Part shown: piece by piece, positions 7,318-13,563 of the stretch
Layout of the letters: each line of letters begins with the position of its first letter
Numbering within the stretch: position 1 is the stretch's first letter
Source of the DNA: Deltaproteobacteria bacterium
Lineage (GTDB): Bacteria; Desulfobacterota; Desulfomonilia; UBA1062
Length of the DNA: 13,563 bases
Direction: 5' to 3'
Assembly (NCBI GenBank): GCA_016934135.1
Contig: JAFGTK010000009.1
Span: 1-13,563, forward strand
Position numbers and translations under genes: made by a program
The notes under the pieces: model-generated
What the model was told of the DNA's origin: nothing
Seen by the model: the letters and a program-made list of their open reading frames with translations, nothing else
Database searches by the model: none

Positions 7318-7883
7318 ATGTGTTGATGACCGGTGTGGGCGGGCAGGGGATTATCCTTGCCTCTGACATGCTTTCCGAGGTGATGATGCGTTATGGGTGT
7401 GATGTCAAGAAATCAGAGATCCATGGCATGGCGCAGAGAGGGGGAAGTGTGATGTCGCATGTCCGATATTCCGAGAAGGTCGCATCACCCCTGATACCTT
7501 TTGGAAGCTGCGATATTCTGCTTTCTTTCGAAGAACTTGAAACCGCACGCTATGTAGCGTACCTTAAAGAGAATGCACATGTAATCATAAACAGTTACCG
7601 GCTTTCTCCCCCTTCGGTGATATCGGGCTCTCAGAGCTATCCTGATATAATTCCGATTATCCGGGAGAGAACAGAGAAGATACACATGGTGGACGGTAAC
7701 GCGGTTGCTGAAGAGATCGGGAACCCAAGGTGCGTTAATGTCATATTGCTGGGCACGCTCTCCACATTCTTAGAGCCGGAGGAAGCACTCTGGCTGGATT
7801 GCATCGATTCCATGTTCAAGGAAAAGATCAGGTCAGTAAACATTGAAGGATTCAAAAAAGGAAGACTGGTAAAGGTCCAATGA
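7314..7883 (+). CDS. iorB: Indolepyruvate:ferredoxin oxidoreductase, beta subunit
   Basis: A 189-residue partner of IorA with the pyruvate-oxidoreductase gamma-type fold. The N-terminal nucleotide-binding-like motif TGVGGQGIILASDML (residues 6-20) and the following EIHGMAQRGGSVMSHVRYS are characteristic of IorB. No iron-sulfur Cys motif is present, as usual for this subunit; the clusters are in IorA. A strong ribosome site (GGAGGTG) lies in the end of iorA, and start and stop overlap (ATGA), indicating coupled translation and equal stoichiometry. Confidence 0.94.
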   Translation: MNVLMTGVGGQGIILASDMLSEVMMRYGCDVKKSEIHGMAQRGGSVMSHVRYSEKVASPLIPFGSCDILLSFEELETARYVAYLKENAHVIINSYRLSPPSVISGSQSYPDIIPIIRERTEKIHMVDGNAVAEEIGNPRCVNVILLGTLSTFLEPEEALWLDCIDSMFKEKIRSVNIEGFKKGRLVKVQ

Positions 7884-7908
7884 TAGTTTACCACAAGGAG
7901 GTTTGATC

Positions 7909-9210
7909 ATGATTTATAACGAAGAATTCGAAACCCTGCCAAGAGAGGCTCTTGAGGCTTTACAGATCAAAAGGCTTCAGCAGGTTGTAAACCGTGTATA
8001 TCATACGGTGGGTTTTTACCGGAAGTCATTCGACAAGGCAGGCGTCAGCCCTGATGACATCAGGAGTCTCGATGACCTTAAGCGTCTTCCGTTTACCGTC
8101 AAGCAGGATCTGCGGGACAATTATCCGTTCGGACTGTTCACTGTCCCCATGACCAATATCGTGCGTGTCCATGCATCGTCGGGCACAACAGGAAAACCCA
8201 CTGTTGTAGGATATACCAAAAGGGATATTGATACGTGGGCAGAACTCATGGCAAGAGCCTTTGCAGCTGCAGGGCTTACGAAAAACGATATCATCCACAA
8301 TGCCTATGGATATGGTCTGTTCACCGGCGGTCTCGGTGCACATTACGGTGCGGAAAGACTGGGTGCAAGCGTAATACCCATGTCTGGAGGGAGCACTAAG
8401 AAACAGATCCTGCTTCTTCAGGATTTCGGTCCTACAGCCATATGCTGTACCCCATCGTATCTCATGTTCCTTGCAGATGCCGGAAAAGAGATGGGTGTTG
8501 ACATGAAGTCGCTCAAGCTCAGGGTGGGTATTCTGGGCGCAGAACCCTGGAGTGAGAGGATGCGTGAACAGATAGAGGCCGAGCTTGATATTTCGGCTCT
8601 GGACATCTATGGCCTTTCCGAGATCATGGGCCCGGGCGTAGCCATGGAATGTATCGAAGGCCGCAACGGGCTTCATGTGTTCGAAGACCATTTCCTTGTC
8701 GAGGTCATCAACCCGGAAACAGGTGAGGTCCTGCCCTATGGCGAGAAGGGCGAACTTGTCTTCACCACGTTAACCAAAGAGGCGTTTCCTCTGATCAGAT
8801 ACCGAACCAAGGATATATCACGTCTCATGCCCCAGATATGCAAGTGCGGAAGAACCTTTGTGAGAATGGAGCGTGTTTCGGGCAGAAGCGACGACATGCT
8901 CATCATCAGGGGGGTCAATGTGTTCCCGTCTCAGATCGAAAGCGTGCTCATGGATATTGAAGGACTCGAGCCTCATTATCAGCTCATTGTAGAGAGAGAG
9001 GGCTCCATGGACACGCTTGAGGTTCAGGTTGAAGTGAGTGAAAAGGTGTTCTCCGACGAGATTCGGGAGTTGCAGAATCTGGAGAAACGCATTACTAAAG
9101 ATATAAAGGATTATCTTGGTGTTACTTCCAAGGTTAAGCTTGTGGAGCCCAAAACCCTGCAGCGGTTTGAGGGCAAGGCCCAGCGTGTTATCGACAAGAG
9201 ACAGATATAA
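7909..9210 (+). CDS. paaK: Phenylacetate (arylacetate)-CoA ligase, AMP-forming
   Basis: A 433-residue adenylate-forming ligase making arylacetyl-CoA from an arylacetate, CoA and ATP through an acyl-adenylate. Seen: the P-loop-like AMP motif ASSGTTGKPT (89-98), the adenine-side motif DIYGLSEIMGPG, and a C-terminal mobile domain beginning near DDMLIIRGVNVFPSQIE; length is normal for PaaK. The start is the ATG at 7909, 7 bases after a strong GGAGG (7897-7901); a TTG at 7903 in frame lies too close to it. It follows iorB by 25 bases and ends directly before the ribosome site of the ACT gene. Beside iorAB, it can either feed arylacetates to IOR for carboxylation or recapture arylacetates lost by hydrolysis. 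Substrate preference among phenyl-, hydroxyphenyl- and indoleacetate is not readable. Confidence 0.95.
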   Translation: MIYNEEFETLPREALEALQIKRLQQVVNRVYHTVGFYRKSFDKAGVSPDDIRSLDDLKRLPFTVKQDLRDNYPFGLFTVPMTNIVRVHASSGTTGKPTVVGYTKRDIDTWAELMARAFAAAGLTKNDIIHNAYGYGLFTGGLGAHYGAERLGASVIPMSGGSTKKQILLLQDFGPTAICCTPSYLMFLADAGKEMGVDMKSLKLRVGILGAEPWSERMREQIEAELDISALDIYGLSEIMGPGVAMECIEGRNGLHVFEDHFLVEVINPETGEVLPYGEKGELVFTTLTKEAFPLIRYRTKDISRLMPQICKCGRTFVRMERVSGRSDDMLIIRGVNVFPSQIESVLMDIEGLEPHYQLIVEREGSMDTLEVQVEVSEKVFSDEIRELQNLEKRITKDIKDYLGVTSKVKLVEPKTLQRFEGKAQRVIDKRQI

Positions 9211-9222
9211 GGAGGTCTTTAT

Positions 9223-9654
9223 ATGAAATTGGAACAGATATCGATCTTTCTGGAGAATAAACCAGGCGGACTTTCCAGTGTCACCAAGGCCCTTCGCGAT
9301 GCCAACATCAATATCCGCGCCCTGTCCCTGGCCGACACCTCTGATTTCGGTATCCTGCGGCTGATAGTCGACAATGTGAGCAAGGCCAAAGAGGTGCTCA
9401 ATGCGAGCGGTTTTGCCGTAGGAAGGACGAATGTAGTTGCTGTCGAAGTGCCGGACAAACCGGGCGGTCTGCACGGCATACTCGATGCGCTGACCGAGGA
9501 AGGGGTGAATGTGGAATACATGTATGCCTTTGTCGAGCGCAGCGGAGAGAACGCAGTGATCATCTTCCGGTTCGACGCTACTGACAGCGCCATCGAGATC
9601 CTTCAGAGAAAAGGCTTTAACGTGCTTTCCGGAGAGAAGGTATACGGTCTTTAA
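9223..9654 (+). CDS. Tandem ACT-domain protein
   Basis: A 143-residue protein made of two ACT domains (about residues 4-67 and 70-138). Each begins with the typical beta-strand and glycine-rich turn: ISIFLENKPGGLSSVTKAL and VAVEVPDKPGGLHGILDAL. ACT domains usually bind amino acids and regulate enzymes or regulators. No catalytic or DNA-binding domain is attached, so it would act as a separate sensor subunit. It has a strong ribosome site (AAGGAGG) starting at the paaK stop, so it belongs to the ior-paaK operon. Small tandem-ACT proteins are a known companion of paaK in anaerobes. The plausible ligand, an aromatic amino acid or aryl acid, and its target, PaaK or IOR, are inference. Confidence 0.88.
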   Translation: MKLEQISIFLENKPGGLSSVTKALRDANINIRALSLADTSDFGILRLIVDNVSKAKEVLNASGFAVGRTNVVAVEVPDKPGGLHGILDALTEEGVNVEYMYAFVERSGENAVIIFRFDATDSAIEILQRKGFNVLSGEKVYGL

Positions 9655-9703
9655 ACTCTAAAGAGCGGTCCATACCGCACGGTATCTTTTCAGGAACAGG
9701 GAT

Positions 9704-10096
9704 ATGGCCAGGATCATAACAGAGTCTTTTGCGGATACTGCAGGAAAAGAGGCCGGGCTGGCAGTAGTTGCACGGGTTTTTCTCGTCCTCGGCACAATAG
9801 CCGTGCTTTTAAGCATTGCACTGGTTATTGTAAGGGCGGAATTTTTCTGGCTGGCCTATGGGGCTGTATCCATGGTTTTTTGTACAGCATATTATATGAT
9901 TTTCAATGCGCTTTCCGAGATTATCGCCCTGCTCAAGAGGCTGTGCGGGCTTCCCTGCAATGCCGCGATCTCGGGAACAAAGACCGGCACGATTTATCTG
10001 TGTTCACAATGCAGATCAATGACCTGGGCAGACTCTGTAAAATGCGAAAAATGCGGTGCGGAATTCGAGACAGGAGAAGATTCAGGCCCAGAGTGA
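9704..10096 (+). CDS. Small membrane protein with C-terminal zinc ribbon
   Basis: A 130-residue protein of unknown function. Two hydrophobic segments (about residues 18-44 and 46-70) form a probable transmembrane hairpin. After a basic linker comes a zinc ribbon with Cys100-X2-Cys103 and Cys114-X2-Cys117 (LCSQC...KCEKCG), followed by an acidic tail. Two more Cys (81, 85) precede the ribbon. It starts 49 bases after the ACT gene on the same strand, so it is probably co-transcribed. The gap contains only a weak stem (ATACC/GGTAT, 9672-9685) with four T. I do not recognise a family with an assigned role. Confidence 0.75.
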   Translation: MARIITESFADTAGKEAGLAVVARVFLVLGTIAVLLSIALVIVRAEFFWLAYGAVSMVFCTAYYMIFNALSEIIALLKRLCGLPCNAAISGTKTGTIYLCSQCRSMTWADSVKCEKCGAEFETGEDSGPE

Positions 10097-10105
10097 ATAA
10101 TTTTC

Positions 10106-10133
10106 TTGATTTTACTCTGGATCATATTAAAAT
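10106..10133 (+). promoter_or_regulatory. Possible promoter for the TRAP transporter genes
   Basis: TTGATT (10106-10111) and TAAAAT (10128-10133) are separated by 16 bases, just after the zinc-ribbon gene. If real, dctPQM can be expressed independently of the ior attenuator. Both boxes are one mismatch or more from consensus. Confidence 0.35.
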
Positions 10134-10150
10134 ATGGCCTCTTGTCATTC

Positions 10151-10178
10151 GGGAGGCACAGGCTTTCATCTGTGTCCC
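10151..10178 (+). other. Hairpin in the dctP leader
   Basis: GGGA (10151-10154) and CACAG (10157-10161) pair with CTGTG (10170-10174) and TCCC (10175-10178), with a two-base GG bulge and an 8-base loop. There is no following T-run, so it is a structured leader element rather than a terminator. Its function is unknown. Confidence 0.35.
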
Positions 10179-10261
10179 CGTTATGGTTTAAAAAGGGTGT
10201 ATAAGCGGACAGATTTAAGCGGAATTTATTGAAACATATGGTTTATCAAGGGGGAGGATTA

Positions 10262-11332
10262 ATGAAGAATACGGCAAAAGGAATTGTACTGGTTTTATTC
10301 GTGCTGCTGCTGAGTGTTTCGTGCAGCAAGACTACCGAAGAAAAGGCCGCACCGGAGAAACAGCCGGCCACGCAGGAACAGGCACAGAAAGAAGCTGCAA
10401 CAGAACTTTCATACAGCATCTTTTTCCCGCCAAGCCATGCACAGTGCAAGGCAGGTATTGCATGGGCCGATGAGATTCAGAAAAGAACCAGCGGTGCGGT
10501 AAAGATCAACATATTCCCGGGCGGCACACTTACGAGCGCAAATGAGTGCTATGACGGGGTTGTCAACGGCATATCCGATATCGGGATGTCCTGCTTTGCC
10601 TATACAAGAGGGCGTTTCCCGGTTATGGAAGCCATTGACCTGCCGCTCGGATATACGACCGGCATGGCTGCGACCCTATGTGCGAACGACTATTATGCCG
10701 AGATGAAACCCAAAGAGCTCGATGATGTGCATGTCCTGTATATCCATGCACATGGTCCCGGCCTTCTTCACACCAAGAAGCCGGTGAATACCCTCGAAGA
10801 TCTCAAAGGCATGAAGATACGATCCACCGGGCTTTCTGCAAAGGTTGTCGAAGCACTAGGCGGAGTTCCTGTTGCAATGCCGCAGGGCGGCACGTATGAA
10901 GCGTTGCAGAAGGGTGTTGTTGAAGGAACCTTTGCACCTATTGAAACTTTAAAAGGTTGGAAGCAGGCTGAGGTTATAGATTATACAACTGATTGTCATG
11001 TCGTTGGCTATACAACGGCCATGTTCGTGGTCATGAATAAGCAGAAATGGGATGCATTGCCTGCTGATATTCAGAAGATCTTCAACGATGTCAGCAGCGA
11101 ATGGATTGCTGTTCAAGGCAAGGTCTGGGATGATGCGGATAAAGAAGGCCGGGCTTTCACCGAGGAACTGGACAACAAGATTATTGCCCTGTCCGACGAA
11201 GAAGGCGCAAAATGGGAAGCAGCGGTTGGAACGGTTATCAATGAATACATTGAAGCTGCGAAGGCCAAGGGCATAGATGGAGAGAAATCCGTGGCACTCC
11301 TGAAAGAGCTTGTAAACAAATACTCGAAGTAG
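10262..11332 (+). CDS. dctP: TRAP transporter solute-binding protein, DctP family
   Basis: A 356-residue extracytoplasmic solute receptor that captures a substrate, usually an organic acid, and delivers it to the DctQM membrane complex. The start at 10262 is chosen because it is preceded by a strong GGGGGAGG and gives a clean signal peptide (residues 1-20); an upstream in-frame ATG at 10229 lacks both. The sequence LLLSVSC ends at Cys21 and looks like a somewhat degenerate lipobox, followed by a Lys/Glu/Gln-rich linker, so it is probably a lipoprotein. DctP blocks are recognisable: WADEIQKRTSGAVKINIFPGG, LEDLKGMKIRSTG with Arg187 (the usual carboxylate-binding Arg), and YEALQKGVVEGTFAPIETLKGWK. 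Arg187 argues for a carboxylate ligand; the neighbourhood suggests an aryl acid, but this is inference. Confidence 0.93.
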   Translation: MKNTAKGIVLVLFVLLLSVSCSKTTEEKAAPEKQPATQEQAQKEAATELSYSIFFPPSHAQCKAGIAWADEIQKRTSGAVKINIFPGGTLTSANECYDGVVNGISDIGMSCFAYTRGRFPVMEAIDLPLGYTTGMAATLCANDYYAEMKPKELDDVHVLYIHAHGPGLLHTKKPVNTLEDLKGMKIRSTGLSAKVVEALGGVPVAMPQGGTYEALQKGVVEGTFAPIETLKGWKQAEVIDYTTDCHVVGYTTAMFVVMNKQKWDALPADIQKIFNDVSSEWIAVQGKVWDDADKEGRAFTEELDNKIIALSDEEGAKWEAAVGTVINEYIEAAKAKGIDGEKSVALLKELVNKYSK

Positions 11333-11352
11333 TTATTTTACAAGGCCATTGA

Positions 11353-11394
11353 GCGGGACGATCCTGCAAAAACAGGATTCAAGGATCGTCTCGC
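11353..11394 (+). terminator. Strong hairpin between dctP and dctQ (partial terminator or mRNA-processing element)
   Basis: GCGGGACGATCC (11353-11364) pairs with GGATCGTCTCGC (11383-11394), 12 bp with one G-U, around an 18-base loop. An alternative inner stem ATCCTG/CAGGAT (loop CAAAAA) competes with it. Only a short T-run (CTGTTTAT) follows, so termination would be partial. Such elements between receptor and membrane genes are consistent with making more dctP than dctQM product. Confidence 0.5.
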
Positions 11395-11420
11395 CCTGTT
11401 TATAATGTGGCCGGCAGACC

Positions 11421-11927
11421 ATGCAGGTTTTTATGATATCGTTTTTACGGACAGAAAGATTTGTTGCTCATCTTGCAGAAAAGATGAACTGGATTGCAGC
11501 AGCAGCAGTAGTCTTCATGATGCTTATCACTGTTGCAGACGTTGTTCTGCGGATGTTCAGGCACCCCATTCTCGGTACCTATGAGATTGTCGGATTTACC
11601 GGGGCTGCAGTGATCTCATTTTCGCTGCCCTATACCTCCATTCAAAAGGGGCATATTGCCGTTGAATTTCTTGTACAGAAACTGCCCTGGATTGCCCGGG
11701 TAATCATCAATATTATAAATTCCCTTATCTCTATGGTTCTCTTTGCTGTCATTGCCTGGCAGAGTGCAGTATACGCAGGCAGTCTCAGGGCCACAGGCGA
11801 GGTCTCCTCGACACTTCAGATGCCCACGTATCCGTTTCTGTATGGAGTTTGTGCAGGGTGTATCATGCTGTGTATGGTGCTTTTCATAGAGTTTCTCAGA
11901 CAGTTCAGGGGGGCGGAGATCGAATGA
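11421..11927 (+). CDS. dctQ: TRAP transporter small membrane subunit, DctQ family
   Basis: A 168-residue inner-membrane protein with four predicted hydrophobic segments (about residues 22-42, 55-73, 91-112 and 138-160). The first ends in the common DctQ-like phrase ADVVLRMF, followed by GTYEIVGFTGA and a strand-loop with KGHIAVEFL. It joins DctM to form the sodium-coupled importer. The start is uncertain: the ATG at 11421 and the in-frame ATG at 11433 both lack a good ribosome site. It overlaps dctM by 4 bases (ATGA), indicating coupled translation. Confidence 0.9.
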   Translation: MQVFMISFLRTERFVAHLAEKMNWIAAAAVVFMMLITVADVVLRMFRHPILGTYEIVGFTGAAVISFSLPYTSIQKGHIAVEFLVQKLPWIARVIINIINSLISMVLFAVIAWQSAVYAGSLRATGEVSSTLQMPTYPFLYGVCAGCIMLCMVLFIEFLRQFRGAEIE

Positions 11928-13225
11928 GCCCCACCACCATAGGCATTATCGGGATCATAGCACTTTTTATCCTGATCTTTTCAAGGATGCCGGTAGGGTT
12001 TCTTATGGCACTGATCGGATTTTTCGGGTTCAGCGCCATTGTGTCGGTAGATGCCTCGCTCAATCTTCTGGCCAAGGACACCTTTTCGATATTCGGCTCC
12101 TATAATCTTACCGTGATACCCTTGTTTGTTCTCATGGGTCAGCTCGCTTTCCATTCGGGGATCTCATCCAGGCTTTTTGATTCTGCCTATAAGTTTATCG
12201 GCAATCTGCCCGGAGGGCTTGCCATTGCTACGATAGGCGCCTGTGCGGCCTTTGCAGCCATATGCGGTTCCACAAATGCAACCGCAGCCACCATGGCCGC
12301 AGCCACCCTTCCGGAGATGAAGCGGTATAATTATAAACCCGAACTGGCAACCGGTGTGGTCGCCGCCGGAGGGAGCCTCGGGATCCTCATTCCGCCGAGC
12401 GTCATATTTATCGTTTACGGTATACTTACGGAACAGTCCATCGGTAAGCTCTTTCTGGCCGGTATCCTCCCCGGTATCCTGCTGACCTTTATGTTCGTTG
12501 CGAGTATACTTATCTGGACTACCTTGAGGCCGGACCTGGGACCAAGAGGACCCAAGACAACCTTCAGGGAAAAGATTGCATCACTGAGCGGGGTCGCAGA
12601 GACCATCATCATATTTATCCTGGTCATGGGCGGGCTCTTTGCAGGGTTTTTCACCCCTACCGAGGCAGGTGCGGTAGGCGCCTTCTCGACCCTGGTGATT
12701 GCCATAATCCGGCGGAATCTGACTTGGGAAGGCTTTGTTTCCGCACTGTTCGAAACCACCAGGACCAGCTGCATGATCCTGGTCATCGTTGCAGGAGCAA
12801 CCATCTTCGGACATTTTCTTGCTGTGTCCCGTATACCCTATGACATAGCAAACTGGATCTCATCGTTCCAGCTCCCGGCCGCGGTTATCATGAGCATGAT
12901 CATCTTTGTCTACTTTATAGGCGGATGTTTCATCGATTCTCTTGCCCTGATCATGCTGACCATACCTATATTCTATCCTGTGGTGCTTAAGTTCGGTTAT
13001 GATCCCATATGGTTCGGGGTGATCATCGTGCTTATCACTCAGATCGGTGTCATAACGCCGCCCGTAGGGATAAATGTCTATGTGGTAAGCGGCGTTGCCC
13101 GGGATGTGCCGCTCAACGTCATCTTTAAAGGCGTGATCCCCATGCTGATCGCTATACTAATTACCACGTTTCTTCTCATTCCGTTCCCGCAGATCGCGCT
13201 CTGGCTGCCAAGCCTTATAAAATAA
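11924..13225 (+). CDS. dctM: TRAP transporter large membrane subunit, DctM family
   Basis: The 433-residue transport subunit of the TRAP system, nearly all hydrophobic with about 12 membrane segments. Family signatures seen: FSRMPVGFLMALIG near the N-terminus, FVLMGQLAFHSGIS, CGSTNATAATMAAATLPEM, GGSLGILIPPSVIFIVYG, FFTPTEAGAVGAF, and TQIGVITPPVGINVYVV near the C-terminus; two similar halves are typical. The start is the ATG at 11924, overlapping the dctQ stop and preceded by GGAG at 11915-11918; the frame extends further upstream but inside dctQ. Length is usual for DctM. Uptake would be driven by a sodium gradient. No clear T-run terminator follows. Confidence 0.94.
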   Translation: MSPTTIGIIGIIALFILIFSRMPVGFLMALIGFFGFSAIVSVDASLNLLAKDTFSIFGSYNLTVIPLFVLMGQLAFHSGISSRLFDSAYKFIGNLPGGLAIATIGACAAFAAICGSTNATAATMAAATLPEMKRYNYKPELATGVVAAGGSLGILIPPSVIFIVYGILTEQSIGKLFLAGILPGILLTFMFVASILIWTTLRPDLGPRGPKTTFREKIASLSGVAETIIIFILVMGGLFAGFFTPTEAGAVGAFSTLVIAIIRRNLTWEGFVSALFETTRTSCMILVIVAGATIFGHFLAVSRIPYDIANWISSFQLPAAVIMSMIIFVYFIGGCFIDSLALIMLTIPIFYPVVLKFGYDPIWFGVIIVLITQIGVITPPVGINVYVVSGVARDVPLNVIFKGVIPMLIAILITTFLLIPFPQIALWLPSLIK

Positions 13226-13305
13226 TCCGGAACAAAAACCGGTGGCATGGATCTTATGAAAAGGATGTTTCTGGGGCTAAGGTCTGATCCGCTACGGCGG
13301 AATAA

Positions 13306-13329
13306 GGTTTTAGGTGTTACGTTTTAGGT
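13306..13329 (+). repeat. Inverted repeat, left arm (TTTTAGGTGTTA type)
   Basis: These 24 bases match the reverse complement of 13491-13514 at 23 positions. The arm is built from short TTTTAGG-like words. The arms enclose 161 bases without an open reading frame. Confidence 0.8.
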
Positions 13330-13490
13330 TTTAAGTTGAACCCGGTCGCTGAACAAATCCCGCGTTCCATTACTCCGGTCTTTACCCAGGATCGTGCATC
13401 GGTTTATTTTTTTAAAAATTCGAAATTCTCAATTTGCAATCCGAAATATTTTAGCACAATTGTGGGTGGTACTGATACTTAATACCTAAT

Positions 13491-13514
13491 ACCTAAAACT
13501 TAACACCTAAAACC
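13491..13514 (-). repeat. Inverted repeat, right arm
   Basis: Partner of the arm at 13306-13329 (23 of 24 bases complementary). The inner flank continues as imperfect TACCTAA repeats (about 13483-13495). It could be a MITE-like element, a long-range hairpin or a dispersed intergenic repeat; no target-site duplication is evident. Confidence 0.8.
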
Positions 13515-13563
13515 CTGTACCTTCTGTTCAGTATTTCAGATAATGGAAGGGTTCTATGGTTGC

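Larger units (their letters stand above)
13226..13563. other. Non-coding tail with inverted repeat and AT-rich spacer
   Basis: No convincing gene is present. Besides the inverted repeat listed separately it holds a T-rich stretch (13405-13417, flanked by AT-rich sequence) and an imperfect run of similar words (TTCGAAATTCTC, TTTGCAATCCGAAAT, about 13420-13449) of the kind seen in intergenic repeat clusters. A short CCGG/CCGG stem just after dctM lacks a T-run. Confidence 0.5.

Noticed and set aside
8026..8691. 221-residue minus-strand frame inside paaK
   Set aside because: paaK motifs on the plus strand cover the same bases; the antisense product is Cys/His-rich without any recognisable pattern.
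9665..9690. Terminator after the ACT gene
   Set aside because: Two overlapping 5-bp stems compete (GCGGT/ACCGC and ATACC/GGTAT) and only four T follow; too weak to call.
10229..10261. Upstream ATG extending DctP by 11 residues
   Set aside because: It has no ribosome site and would put charged and polar residues ahead of the signal peptide; the ATG at 10262 has GGGGGAGG in place.
11849..11923. Upstream extension of DctM inside dctQ
   Set aside because: It begins within dctQ coding sequence; the ATG at 11924 has a ribosome site and forms the usual ATGA overlap.

Overview
The window looks like a chromosomal segment from an anaerobic Gram-negative bacterium, most likely a Desulfobacterota (deltaproteobacterial) relative. 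This is inferred from an outer-membrane beta-barrel gene, a ferredoxin-dependent 2-oxoacid oxidoreductase, a TRAP transporter and a dprA-topA-trmFO block. No rRNA, tRNA, CRISPR or transposase was seen.

Left, minus strand (1-4103): a tight housekeeping operon reads leftward as dprA (DNA processing), topA (topoisomerase I with five C-terminal zinc motifs) and trmFO (tRNA U54 methylation, cut by the window edge). Each start overlaps the previous stop. A sigma70-like promoter lies just before dprA.

Middle (4331-5251): a 306-codon gene resembling the omptin family of outer-membrane proteases. Its frame is open except for one TGA at codon 111. Directly downstream is a SECIS-like hairpin (8-bp perfect stem, GGU loop 24 nt after the TGA), and the only Cys codon of the gene is two codons after the TGA. 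It is either a recoded (selenocysteine) gene or a nonsense-mutated one. Omptins carry a conserved Trp near this site, so TGG to TGA is a serious alternative.

Right, plus strand (5396-13225): a promoter with consensus TTGACA and TATAAT boxes leads into a 24-residue leader peptide with seven aromatic residues in ten codons (YYFFTFFKEW). It is followed by mutually exclusive RNA pairings (1:2, 2:3, 3:4) ending in a strong intrinsic terminator. This has the complete architecture of a ribosome-mediated Phe/Tyr transcription attenuator. It precedes iorA-iorB (indolepyruvate/arylpyruvate:ferredoxin oxidoreductase), paaK (arylacetate-CoA ligase) and a tandem-ACT protein. A small zinc-ribbon membrane protein and a TRAP transporter (dctP, dctQ, dctM) follow, possibly under a second promoter.

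How they fit together (inference): the ligase activates an arylacetate to arylacetyl-CoA, and IOR run in the carboxylating direction gives the arylpyruvate, one transamination from Phe, Tyr or Trp. An attenuator that opens when charged tRNA-Phe/Tyr is scarce argues for this biosynthetic or salvage direction rather than the degradation normally annotated for iorAB-paaK. The TRAP system may supply the aryl acid, but its substrate cannot be read from sequence.

The last 338 bases hold no gene but contain a 24-bp inverted repeat (23/24 matches) around AT-rich spacer DNA.
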